A program made the position numbers and the translations under genes. A stretch of DNA of 64,000 bases from Photorhabdus cinerea (lineage in GTDB: Bacteria; Pseudomonadota; Gammaproteobacteria; Enterobacterales; Enterobacteriaceae), in NCBI RefSeq assembly GCF_011189575.1, contig NZ_PUJW01000002.1, positions 124,001 through 188,000 of the forward strand, read 5' to 3'. Below the pieces are notes generated by a model. The model did no database searches and was not told the origin of the DNA. It saw nothing but the letters and a program-made list of their open reading frames with translations. Position 1 is the first letter of the stretch, and every line of letters starts with the position of its first letter. Shown here piece after piece: positions 53,071 through 60,458 of this stretch.

Positions 53071-54990
53071 ATGACTAAGCAGTTTACTTCGCACTTAAAT
53101 ATTGATGCGTTGTTTTTAGGCCCTAAATCAGAAAATGCAGTCTTTTTTAGAGAAATGATGGAATACGCCGTAAGTGAGCATATGCACTGGCGTTCTGATT
53201 TTCATCCAGAAGATCCAGCCTTAGTAACCTCAGTTGATCGTTATGCTCCTGATTACAGAGAAACCCTTTATCGAACCGAGGGTATTCTGAACCAACTATC
53301 TGCCAAATTGAAAAACACTTCTGTTCCCTGGTTTTCTCCCCGTTATATGGGGCATATGAATGCTGACACCCTGATGGTTTCCAATCTCGCGTATGTTATG
53401 GCGATGATGTACAACCCAAACAATTGTGCTCACGAGTCATCCCCAACAACAACCGAGCTGGAAATTGAAGCAGGATTGGATCTGTGCCGGATGTTTGGTT
53501 ATGACACTCGCCGGGCTTGGGGGCATATTACATCAGGTGGAACTGTCGCCAATTATGAAGGGTTATGGGTTGCTCGTAATTTAAAAACTATGCCACTTGC
53601 CATTGCACAACATCCGCAATCCTGTGATTTAGTTGAGAATAAATCGCAACAACAACTGTTAAATATGTCGTCATCAGACATTTTGGATCTGACTGATGAA
53701 TTAAAAAGGCGTGGCATTTTCGAAGAAGTTCGTGAACTTTCTTGCCGTGGTGTCGGGATAGCGCAGGGAACATTTGGCAAAGTCTTAGTTCCGCAGTCAA
53801 AACATTATTCATGGATGAAAGCCATGGATGTTTTTGGGATTGGTCAAGAGAATATCGTGCCATTGCCGGTAGATGAATATTATCGTACTGATGTTGAAAA
53901 AATGCGTGAAATTACGTTCAGCCTGATAGAACAGGGCGAACCGATTTTGGCAATGGTGACAGTAGTTGGAACTACGGAAGTCGGAGCTATCGATAGAGTT
54001 GATGAAGTCATTGCATTGCGTCAAGAATGTGAAGAACGTTATGGCGTTTCGTTTTATGTGCATATTGATGCTGCTTATGCAGGTTATGCCAGTGCAATGT
54101 TCCTTAATGAACAGGGTGAGTTTATGGAATATGATGAACTTATCCGCCGTTATCGCGAATTAGAAATTATTCCTGACGGTGTAATTTGGCCTAAACCAGA
54201 AATTTATCAAAGTTTCAGAGCGATGTGCCAGGCTGATTCGATTACCGTAGACCCTCATAAAGTTGGATTTATTCAGTATGCGGCTGGTGCTGTATGCATG
54301 AAAGATAAACGTATTGTTGACTTGATTTCCTACCGTGCTGCTTATGTTTTTGAAGATATTAATGATCAACGGGATCAATCGGCTAATCGGCATGTGGTAC
54401 TTGGTTCTTCTATTATGGAGGGTTCTAAAGCCGGGGCTATCGCCGCGGCAATCTGGGCGTCACACCGATTAGTTCCACTTAATATCAGTGGTTACGGAAA
54501 AGTGATTGCTGCCGGCATCGTGACAGCAAATTGGATGATTAAAAAGCTTCTAACTACAGAACCCCTTATTGTTGGCAAACGCTGTTTTGAAATTCATGTC
54601 ATGCCACATCCTGATTTCCATATGGTCAATTTTACGTTTAAAGAGCGGGATAATGGCGATTTGGGGCATCACAATCGTCTTAACAAGAGGATGTATGAGC
54701 TTTGCTCATATGCCACTGGCCGTACTTATACTAATGATTTTCTGACTTCTTCCACGTCGCTTGGCTATAGCGAATATGGCGATACTCCCTGGCATTATGT
54801 TGAAAGTTGCAGTTTTAGCCGGGAAGAGTGGGATAAAGTTCACAGCGTGTATGTATTGCGTGCAGCAGTGATGACCCATTGCCTGCGTAGTACAGATGAT
54901 TTTGACGAATATTGGGAAAGGCTCCAGAAGATTTTTATTAATAAACTTACTCAGATTGTTGATGAAGAAGAAAAAAAGAAAGTTGTCTGA
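53071..54990 (+). CDS. tyrosine decarboxylase-type PLP enzyme
   Basis: The 639-residue group II PLP decarboxylase has TSGGTVANYEGLW, HIDAAYAGYA (PLP-binding Asp) and SITVDPHKVGFIQY, where Lys397 would form the Schiff base. Length and motifs match the large bacterial tyrosine decarboxylases (TdcA type of enterococci). It would make tyramine and CO2, consuming a proton. ATG 53071 is preferred over the upstream TTG. A tyrosine-permease gene follows by 52 bases, which supports tyrosine as substrate. Confidence 0.9.
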   Translation: MTKQFTSHLNIDALFLGPKSENAVFFREMMEYAVSEHMHWRSDFHPEDPALVTSVDRYAPDYRETLYRTEGILNQLSAKLKNTSVPWFSPRYMGHMNADTLMVSNLAYVMAMMYNPNNCAHESSPTTTELEIEAGLDLCRMFGYDTRRAWGHITSGGTVANYEGLWVARNLKTMPLAIAQHPQSCDLVENKSQQQLLNMSSSDILDLTDELKRRGIFEEVRELSCRGVGIAQGTFGKVLVPQSKHYSWMKAMDVFGIGQENIVPLPVDEYYRTDVEKMREITFSLIEQGEPILAMVTVVGTTEVGAIDRVDEVIALRQECEERYGVSFYVHIDAAYAGYASAMFLNEQGEFMEYDELIRRYRELEIIPDGVIWPKPEIYQSFRAMCQADSITVDPHKVGFIQYAAGAVCMKDKRIVDLISYRAAYVFEDINDQRDQSANRHVVLGSSIMEGSKAGAIAAAIWASHRLVPLNISGYGKVIAAGIVTANWMIKKLLTTEPLIVGKRCFEIHVMPHPDFHMVNFTFKERDNGDLGHHNRLNKRMYELCSYATGRTYTNDFLTSSTSLGYSEYGDTPWHYVESCSFSREEWDKVHSVYVLRAAVMTHCLRSTDDFDEYWERLQKIFINKLTQIVDEEEKKKVV

Positions 54991-55042
54991 TTTTTTATTA
55001 TTAAATATTAAACACTTGCTGTTTATTTGAAGGGAAAAAAAC

Positions 55043-56251
55043 GTGAAGAATCGTACTGTTGGAAGCACTTTTATTGTAGCAGGGACGACCATTGGCGCGG
55101 GAATGCTGGCCATGCCATTAGCGACTGCGGGTGTGGGATTTGGCGTAAGTTTGATCATGTTGGTTGGGCTATGGGTTTTGATGAGTTATACCGCATTGTT
55201 GCTGGTCGAAGCCTATCAGTATGAATCTTCTGAGACAGGACTGGGGACACTTGCTCAACGTTACCTTGGTCGTGGCGGTAAAATATTAACGGGTTTCAGC
55301 ATGATGTTTCTGATGTATGCGCTGACTGCGGCATATATCAGCGGTGCAGGGGAATTACTGACGACCAGCCTTAATAAATGGTTTAATTCATCCTTACCTG
55401 CTTCAATAGGCGTCTTACTGTTTACTGTCATTGCCGGAGGGGTTGTTTGTGTCGGCACTAGTTCAGTTGATATGGTGAATCGGGTACTTTTCAGTGCAAA
55501 AATTGTTTTTCTGGTATTAATGTTGGGGGTGATGATGCCGCATGTTCAGCATGTCAACTTACTGACGATGCCATTAGAACAAGGATTAGTATTATCCTCC
55601 ATTCCTGTAATTTTCACATCGTTTGGCTTTCACGGTAGTGTTCCCAGCATTGTGAAATATATGGGGGGAGATGTACGTAAGCTACGTTGGGTATTTGTTA
55701 TCGGTAGTGCAATTCCACTAATTGCTTATATTTTCTGGCAATTGGCGACACTAGGAAGTATTAATTCCAACACGTTTGTCGATATCTTAGCTGAAAATGC
55801 AGGACTAAATGGTTTATTGCACAGTGTTCGTGAAGTTGTTTCTTCACCGAAAACTGAGCTTGGAGTACAAATGTTTGCCAACTTGGCGCTCGCAACCTCA
55901 TTCCTTGGTGTCGCACTTGGCTTGTTTGATTTTCTGGCTGATCTATTTAAACGCAAAGATAATGTAACCGGGCGTATGCAGACTGGTTTGTTAACTTTCG
56001 TTCCACCATTGATTTTCGCGCTGTTTTACCCAAAAGGCTTTGTGATGGCTTTAGGATATGCCGCAGTCGCGTTGTCAATTTTGGCGTTATTATTGCCTAG
56101 TCTGCTGGCATATAAATCCCGTCAGCAAAATCAACGCCGCTATCGGGTATCTGGCGGTAAACCGGCACTATTGCTGGTATTTGTCTGCGGTATTGCAGTA
56201 ATCGCAATCCAGATCGGAATAGTGAGCGGAATGTTGCCTGAAGTAGGGTGA
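55043..56251 (+). CDS. tyrP: tyrosine-specific permease TyrP
   Basis: This 402-residue protein of the aromatic amino-acid permease family (HAAAP) has 11 hydrophobic segments and opens NRTVGSTFIVAGTTIGAGML. SSIPVIFTSFGFHGSVPSIV is the conserved mid-protein motif. It imports tyrosine with protons. Placed right after the decarboxylase, it supplies substrate or exchanges tyrosine for tyramine. GAAGGGAAAA precedes the GTG/ATG region, with GTG at 55043. Confidence 0.93.
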   Translation: MKNRTVGSTFIVAGTTIGAGMLAMPLATAGVGFGVSLIMLVGLWVLMSYTALLLVEAYQYESSETGLGTLAQRYLGRGGKILTGFSMMFLMYALTAAYISGAGELLTTSLNKWFNSSLPASIGVLLFTVIAGGVVCVGTSSVDMVNRVLFSAKIVFLVLMLGVMMPHVQHVNLLTMPLEQGLVLSSIPVIFTSFGFHGSVPSIVKYMGGDVRKLRWVFVIGSAIPLIAYIFWQLATLGSINSNTFVDILAENAGLNGLLHSVREVVSSPKTELGVQMFANLALATSFLGVALGLFDFLADLFKRKDNVTGRMQTGLLTFVPPLIFALFYPKGFVMALGYAAVALSILALLLPSLLAYKSRQQNQRRYRVSGGKPALLLVFVCGIAVIAIQIGIVSGMLPEVG

Positions 56252-56353
56252 ATACTGGGTCTTGAAGATAAGTTCATTTTTGACCTAAAGCGCATTCTCT
56301 GACAGACTACGATACAAACTATCTGCATAACAGACCTACTAGCGGAGGCAATT

Positions 56354-56788
56354 ATGACTCATACCCGTTACGAAACTGATGTGGTCGCTTGGGCAAATGA
56401 GCAGGCAGCATTATTACGTGCCGGTAAATTGTCTGAGATTGATATAATCAACATTGCTGAGGAGATCGAAGACGTGGGCAAGAGTGAACAACGTGAGTTG
56501 GCTAGCCGCATGGCAGTATTAATTGCTCACTTATTAAAATGGAAATATCAGCCAAGCCATAGAGGAACAAGTTGGGAAAGGACAATTAAAGCACAAAGAA
56601 AAGAAGTTCTTTATGGCTTAAAAGAGTCACCTAGTTTAAAGACAAAGTTAAATGATCCGGACTGGGTTGATGTTGTTTGGTCTAAAGCCGTTGCCTCAGC
56701 AATGAACGAAACTGGGTTAGATGTATTTCCTGATGTATGCATTTGGAATATATCCCAGATTCTGTCTTCTGAGTTTTATCCTGATTAG
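56354..56788 (+). CDS. DUF29-family protein
   Basis: The 144-residue helical protein has the DUF29 pattern YETDVVAWANEQAALLRAGK, LAEEIEDVGKSEQREL-type helix, LLAHLLKW-like IAHLLKWKYQPSHRG and SW. These proteins are common in cyanobacteria and proteobacterial accessory DNA; no function is established. AGCGGAGG precedes the ATG. It lies just upstream of an antitoxin gene with a broken partner. Confidence 0.85.
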   Translation: MTHTRYETDVVAWANEQAALLRAGKLSEIDIINIAEEIEDVGKSEQRELASRMAVLIAHLLKWKYQPSHRGTSWERTIKAQRKEVLYGLKESPSLKTKLNDPDWVDVVWSKAVASAMNETGLDVFPDVCIWNISQILSSEFYPD

Positions 56789-56823
56789 TAAAAATCGCTG
56801 TGTTTGGAATGGGATCGATGCTA

Positions 56824-56985
56824 ATGAATCAAGACAGCATGACAATCTATAATGAAGAAGAGCGAGAAAGACTGACGCGTGAAGCCCTTGCTGACGTGGA
56901 TGCAGGCAACGTAATTGATCATCAGGCAGTGCTGAAGTGGGCTGAAAGTCTAGATACTGACAAGCCCCTACGAGTGCCGAGCTGA
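56824..56985 (+). CDS. small antitoxin-like protein
   Basis: The 53-residue acidic protein includes TREALADVDAGNVIDHQAVL, then KWAESLDT, a tail typical of antitoxins paired with RelE/ParE toxins. The start is uncertain (ATG at 56818 or 56824). Its TGA overlaps the ATG of a decayed toxin gene (TGATG), the classical coupled arrangement. The antitoxin is intact while the toxin is broken. Confidence 0.65.
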   Translation: MNQDSMTIYNEEERERLTREALADVDAGNVIDHQAVLKWAESLDTDKPLRVPS

Positions 56986-57063
56986 TGGAGCTGAAGTGAA
57001 CAATCAGATCTGGCGCGTTTATATGAATTCATGGTCCCGGTAAAATACCCGCGGAGATCGATA
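56985..57063 (+). pseudogene. RelE/ParE-type toxin remnant
   Basis: ATGGAGCTGAAG followed at once by TGA gives MELK-stop. In a shifted frame from 57004 the sequence reads SDLARLYEFMVPVKYP, the first helix of a RelE/ParE toxin. Downstream similarity ends. A frameshift near the start plus 3' loss has destroyed the gene. Confidence 0.7.
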
Positions 57064-57229
57064 CTTCTATGGGAGTATTCGTTAAGCCGATAAAGGAAAA
57101 GGAACACGTTGGGAAAGAATAATGAAAAGATAAGCACTTTAAAAACAAAATGGAGAAAAATTAAAAGTTATAATAACTGTCTCTGTTTGACCGGGTAGAA
57201 ACTAATATTTAATTATAAGGAGTTAGATC

Positions 57230-57670
57230 ATGGCGAAAGAATTATTTACTGCAAAAGTAAAATCTGTAGCTGGATTGAAAGTTGAATGTACATCAAGAGA
57301 TTTCTCCTTTTATTTGGATGAGCCGCGTAATTTAGGTGGTACTGATCAAGGGATGAATCCCGTTGAAGCTTTACTCTGTTCTCTGGGGGCCTGTAAATGT
57401 ATCGTAGCAAAGGCTTTTGCTAAACTGCATAAAATTAATTTAATTGACATTCATGTTGATCTGGAAGGTGAACTTGATACTGATGGTTTCACTGGTAGAA
57501 ATAAACAAGCGAAATTAGGTTTCTCTAAAATAGTGACAAAATTTTATATTAAAGCTGATAATAGTGAAGAAGAAATTCATGCCTTTGTCGACTTTATTAA
57601 TAAAACCTGCCCAGTTCATGACACTATCGAGAATGCACCAAGTTTTGCCACTGAAATATATTGCGAATAA
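57230..57670 (+). CDS. OsmC/Ohr-family redox protein
   Basis: The 146-residue protein has the two conserved cysteine sites of OsmC-like peroxidases: the GACKCI region (Cys55/57) and NKTCPVHD (Cys127). The NPVEALLCSLGAC motif is typical of the YhfA/OsmC subgroup. OsmC proteins reduce organic hydroperoxides; the YhfA branch has less clear activity. AAGGAG lies eight bases before the ATG. A terminator shared with a convergent gene follows. Confidence 0.9.
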   Translation: MAKELFTAKVKSVAGLKVECTSRDFSFYLDEPRNLGGTDQGMNPVEALLCSLGACKCIVAKAFAKLHKINLIDIHVDLEGELDTDGFTGRNKQAKLGFSKIVTKFYIKADNSEEEIHAFVDFINKTCPVHDTIENAPSFATEIYCE

Positions 57671-57726
57671 AATAGATATTGTGCTGAGATAGTTTTACGA
57701 AGAAAATGTTGTCTGAATTAATTTAA

Positions 57727-57756
57727 AAAATCCTCTACGGTGCAGTAGAGGATTTT
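57727..57756. terminator. terminator, copy 1 of a repeated hairpin
   Basis: AAAATCCTCTAC pairs with GTAGAGGATTTT, with T-runs on both strands. It lies between the OsmC gene and the convergent secreted-protein gene. Nearly identical hairpins occur at 58316-58345 and 60047-60077. Confidence 0.85.
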
Positions 57757-57774
57757 ATCGCTAAACATGATTGT

Positions 57775-58101
57775 TTAATTTAAAGTTATCTCAACAGTAG
57801 TTATAGTACAGCTTGTGTTTTCTATTCCAACTTTAATATCTAATCTCTGTGTATAAGCTGAATACAATAGCTTATTAATGTTTTCATCGCTTGATTTTGA
57901 CCACAGATAACCAGGTTTCCCACAGTTACTGGCTAAATTTCCTTTAAATGTATAAAGATAAAGTGTAGGACTATTTGTTTCAATTTTCCAGTCAGCTTTA
58001 AGTTCGTAAACACGGACAATCCCACTGTTGGGTTGAGCTGAAAATGCAGAGGTGCTAATAATGCCAATGAAAATAAACAACACAGATATAAACTTTTTCA
58101 C
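57775..58101 (-). CDS. small secreted protein, paralogue 1
   Basis: The 108-residue protein has a signal peptide (MKKFISVLFIFIGIISTSAFSA). The mature part has two cysteines (NCGKPGYLWS and TSCTITTVEI) that could form a disulfide, and a beta-rich sequence. The paralogue at 58412-58729 shares the signal peptide, ASNCGKPGY and the C-terminal Cys region. Function unknown; such small exported pairs are common in host-associated loci. Confidence 0.75.
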   Translation of the reverse strand: MKKFISVLFIFIGIISTSAFSAQPNSGIVRVYELKADWKIETNSPTLYLYTFKGNLASNCGKPGYLWSKSSDENINKLLYSAYTQRLDIKVGIENTSCTITTVEITLN

Positions 58102-58411
58102 AATCTACTCCTGGTTAATAATAAAGGTACTTTGGTAGGTTTGGAGTGTAGATAATGAAGATAATATTTTCATTAATTTAAAAGGTGATTTGTCTGATAA
58201 ATAATACCTTGATGTTTATTCATTAAAGTTAATATGTTGTTTTTCATAAAAATTCTCTTTGCATGGAGAATAAGAGAGTAATAATAATATAATTGTTATG
58301 ATTTATATCAATTAAAAAATCCTCTACTTTACAATAGAGGATTTTATTATAGAGTTAGGGAATCAATATTTATCTATCTTTTTATTCCATTAATGATAAT
58401 GTGATAATTAA
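58102..58411. other. 310-bp gap between the two secreted paralogues
   Basis: AT-rich DNA with the copy-2 hairpin near the right end and the upstream region of paralogue 1 at the left. No gene is visible. Confidence 0.5.
58316..58345 (-). terminator. terminator, copy 2 of a repeated hairpin
   Basis: AAAATCCTCTA pairs with TAGAGGATTTT. It lies about 65 bases beyond the stop of paralogue 2 and is nearly identical to copy 1 beyond paralogue 1, so gene and terminator were duplicated together. Confidence 0.8.
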
Positions 58412-58729
58412 TTACCGTTGTTTAATAACATAAACCGTAGTGATATTACAACTTACATTATCTATACCAACTTTAATACTTAAATCCTGTGCATAAGCTT
58501 GGATTAATATCTTATTGATGTTTTCAGAACTTGAACCTGACCAAATATAACCAGGTTTTCCACAGTTACTGGCTAAAACTCCGCTAAATGTATAAAAATA
58601 GTGTGCAGGATTGTCCCAGTCAGTTTTAATTTCTGCAACTTTAACAACACCGCTATTGGTTTCCGCTGAGAATGCAGGTGCGCTAATCATACCAATTAAA
58701 ATAAATAGCATAGATATCAATTTTTTCAT
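58412..58729 (-). CDS. small secreted protein, paralogue 2
   Basis: The 105-residue protein with signal peptide MKKLISMLFILIGMISAPAFSA is a close relative of 57775-58101: SGVVKVAEIKTDW, ASNCGKPGYIWSGSSSENIN and VSCNITTVYV. A four-residue gap after the KTDW segment distinguishes the two. Function unknown. Confidence 0.75.
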   Translation of the reverse strand: MKKLISMLFILIGMISAPAFSAETNSGVVKVAEIKTDWDNPAHYFYTFSGVLASNCGKPGYIWSGSSSENINKILIQAYAQDLSIKVGIDNVSCNITTVYVIKQR

Positions 58730-58973
58730 AATTTGCTCCTAATTAATAATATAAAGAAGGTCTGACGTTTTGCAGTGTAGATTATGCAAATAATCTTTTC
58801 ATCAACTTCATATTAATATAATAGGTGACTCTCCTGATAAATAATGCCAAATATTATCTCACTGAGATTAAGTCATTAATAAAAACAATATGGTAATTTT
58901 TATCTATAAAAATGACATCAATATTATTTAAGGTGATGAAAAAACGGCCACTAAAAAGTAAATGCTTTCATCA

Positions 58974-59084
58974 TTAAATTAAATTTTTTGTTGTAGATTC
59001 ATTCTCCGTCTCGGCTAATTTATCAGTTATTTCTTTAGCGAACGGATTACTGTCATCTGGTACCATAATCATCAAATGCCGAGG
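58974..59084 (-). pseudogene. C-terminal gene remnant, copy 1
   Basis: The reverse strand reads LMIMVPDDSNPFAKEITDKL, then AETENESTTKNLI and stop (58974). The first ~80 bases recur nearly exactly at 60131-60209. No start or upstream body is present, so this is a 3' end fragment of an unknown gene. It occupies part of the 495-bp gap between paralogue 2 and the Phd gene. Confidence 0.55.
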
Positions 59085-59186
59085 TTCATAACTAATTCAC
59101 TAACTGGTTATATTAAACCATTCCCATAGCAAGTAATGAAAACTCACAGGGGAGTCGAGGTTATGTTGACCAGACCAAAAAATAGC

Positions 59187-59201
59187 GTATAATTATTATA
59201 C
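59187..59201. promoter_or_regulatory. palindrome upstream of the Phd/PIN pair
   Basis: GTATAAT and ATTATAC form a perfect 7-bp inverted repeat with a one-base centre, 24 bases before the antitoxin start. Phd-type antitoxins repress their own promoter through such sites. It also resembles -10 hexamers on both strands. Confidence 0.45.
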
Positions 59202-59224
59202 AGTTTGTAATTGAGATTGTCACG

Positions 59225-59482
59225 ATGGAAAAAGTCAATATTTATGATGCCAAAGCACATTTATCCAAACTGATAAATGATGTTACTACAACAGGGGAGC
59301 CATTTTTAATCGCTCGAAATGGAAAGGTTGTTGCGAAAGTGATGGCATATAGGGAAGAAGAGCCAAGGCGTAAGTTAGGATTTCTTATAGGAAAGTATTC
59401 ATGTCCAGATAATTTTGATGATGAAGATGAAATAATTAATCGCCTATTCGAAGGAAATAACGACGATGAACTATTTACTTGA
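59225..59482 (+). CDS. Phd/YefM-type antitoxin
   Basis: The 85-residue protein opens MEKVNIYDAKAHLSKLINDV and has EPFLIARNGKVVAKVMAYRE, the Phd/YefM DNA-binding fold, followed by an acidic tail (DDEDEII) for toxin binding. The stop lies 16 bases inside the following PIN gene, a coupled arrangement. It should neutralise the PIN toxin and autoregulate. Confidence 0.88.
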   Translation: MEKVNIYDAKAHLSKLINDVTTTGEPFLIARNGKVVAKVMAYREEEPRRKLGFLIGKYSCPDNFDDEDEIINRLFEGNNDDELFT

Positions 59483-59861
59483 TACACATGTTTTAATATG
59501 GCTTTCTCTAACACCAGAAAGGATAAACAATAAAAGTACGGATATTATTACCAGTTTTGATAATGAGGTTTTTTTTAGCGCAGCTAGCATTTGGGAGGTG
59601 GCTATTAAATTTTCTATTGGGAAGATTAATCTAAGACCAGATATTTTACGGAAAGGATTACTCGATAACGGTTTTAAAGAACTTCATGTAAAAAGTGGCC
59701 ATGCTGTAAATATTCCATCCCTGCCTGAAATGCATAAAGATCCATTTGACAGGATACTCATATCTCAAGCCAAAGTGGAAAAAATGACATTAATCACAGC
59801 TGATGAAAAGATACTAAAATATATGACGAATAAATATATTAAAGTTGAAGCTTGTAACTAA
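59466..59861 (+). CDS. PIN-domain toxin (VapC-like)
   Basis: This 131-residue PIN-domain protein has its acidic metal ligands in place: Asp6 (YLLDTHVLIW), Glu44 (SIWEVAIKF), Asp95 (DPFDRILISQA) and Asp113 (TADEKIL). VapC-type toxins cut RNA, often tRNA or rRNA. It is overlapped by the Phd-like antitoxin upstream. A degraded copy of the junction of the two genes lies at 60210-60333. Confidence 0.88.
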   Translation: MNYLLDTHVLIWLSLTPERINNKSTDIITSFDNEVFFSAASIWEVAIKFSIGKINLRPDILRKGLLDNGFKELHVKSGHAVNIPSLPEMHKDPFDRILISQAKVEKMTLITADEKILKYMTNKYIKVEACN

Positions 59862-60046
59862 GACTACTTAAGCATGTCTGGATTTAATTTTTGGACTGTA
59901 TTATATGTTTTTTATAAATATATTAGCGTGTTAATCATACTAATAAAATAATGTTTTTGATGCAAATTTCTTGTCGAATTTTATATTCTATGTTTATAGG
60001 GTAATAAGATATCAGCAATGATATAAATCATATTATTTAAATTAAT

Positions 60047-60077
60047 AAAAAACCCTCTACTACAAAGTAGAGGATTT
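60047..60077. terminator. terminator, copy 3 of a repeated hairpin (orphan)
   Basis: ACCCTCTAC and GTAGAGG-ATTTT repeat the hairpin seen at 57727 and 58316. It now follows only a gene remnant on the reverse strand (stop at 60111). Confidence 0.75.
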
Positions 60078-60110
60078 TATCGCCAAATTAAAATGACTAA
60101 TGATTTAATA

Positions 60111-60209
60111 TTATTTTTCAGATAAATTATCCGTCTCGGCTAATTTATCAGTTATTTCTTTAGCGAACGGATTACTGTCATCTGGTACCATAATCATCAA
60201 ACACCAAGG
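60111..60209 (-). pseudogene. C-terminal gene remnant, copy 2
   Basis: The reverse strand encodes LMIMVPDDSNPFAKEITDKL, then AETDNLSEK and stop, matching copy 1 at 58974-59084 almost base for base over ~75 bp. Terminator copy 3 lies directly beyond. The upstream body is lost at a junction with Phd/PIN debris. Confidence 0.55.
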
Positions 60210-60333
60210 CAAATTATTCATATCCAAATAATTTTTACGATGAAGATGAAATAATTGATCACCCATTCTAAGTAAATAACGACGACAAGTTATTTACTTG
60301 ATAAATATGTTTAATATGGCTTTCTCTACTGGG
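60210..60333 (+). pseudogene. decayed second copy of the Phd/PIN junction
   Basis: ACGATGAAGATGAAATAATT and the following ~100 bases match 59391-59513 (end of the antitoxin and first codons of the PIN toxin). Substitutions and in-frame stops (ACTTGATAAATATG) break both frames. It abuts the remnant at 60209, so an internal deletion removed the rest of the module. Confidence 0.75.
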
Positions 60334-60458
60334 CTGTAAGAAAGAAGGTTTTTAACAGAACTTCTATTAATAAGTTCTTAAAGCAGAGGTATATGTTTCT
60401 GGTGTATTCTATTACACTGTTAAATAGCTATTGTTATTCTGGTAAAGGTTTCATAGAC

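Larger units (their letters stand above)
59862..60458. other. 597-bp debris region
   Basis: It contains the orphan hairpin terminator (60047), the second copy of the C-terminal remnant (60111-60209) and a decayed Phd/PIN fragment (60210-60333). The remainder is AT-rich with nothing recognisable. Confidence 0.6.
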
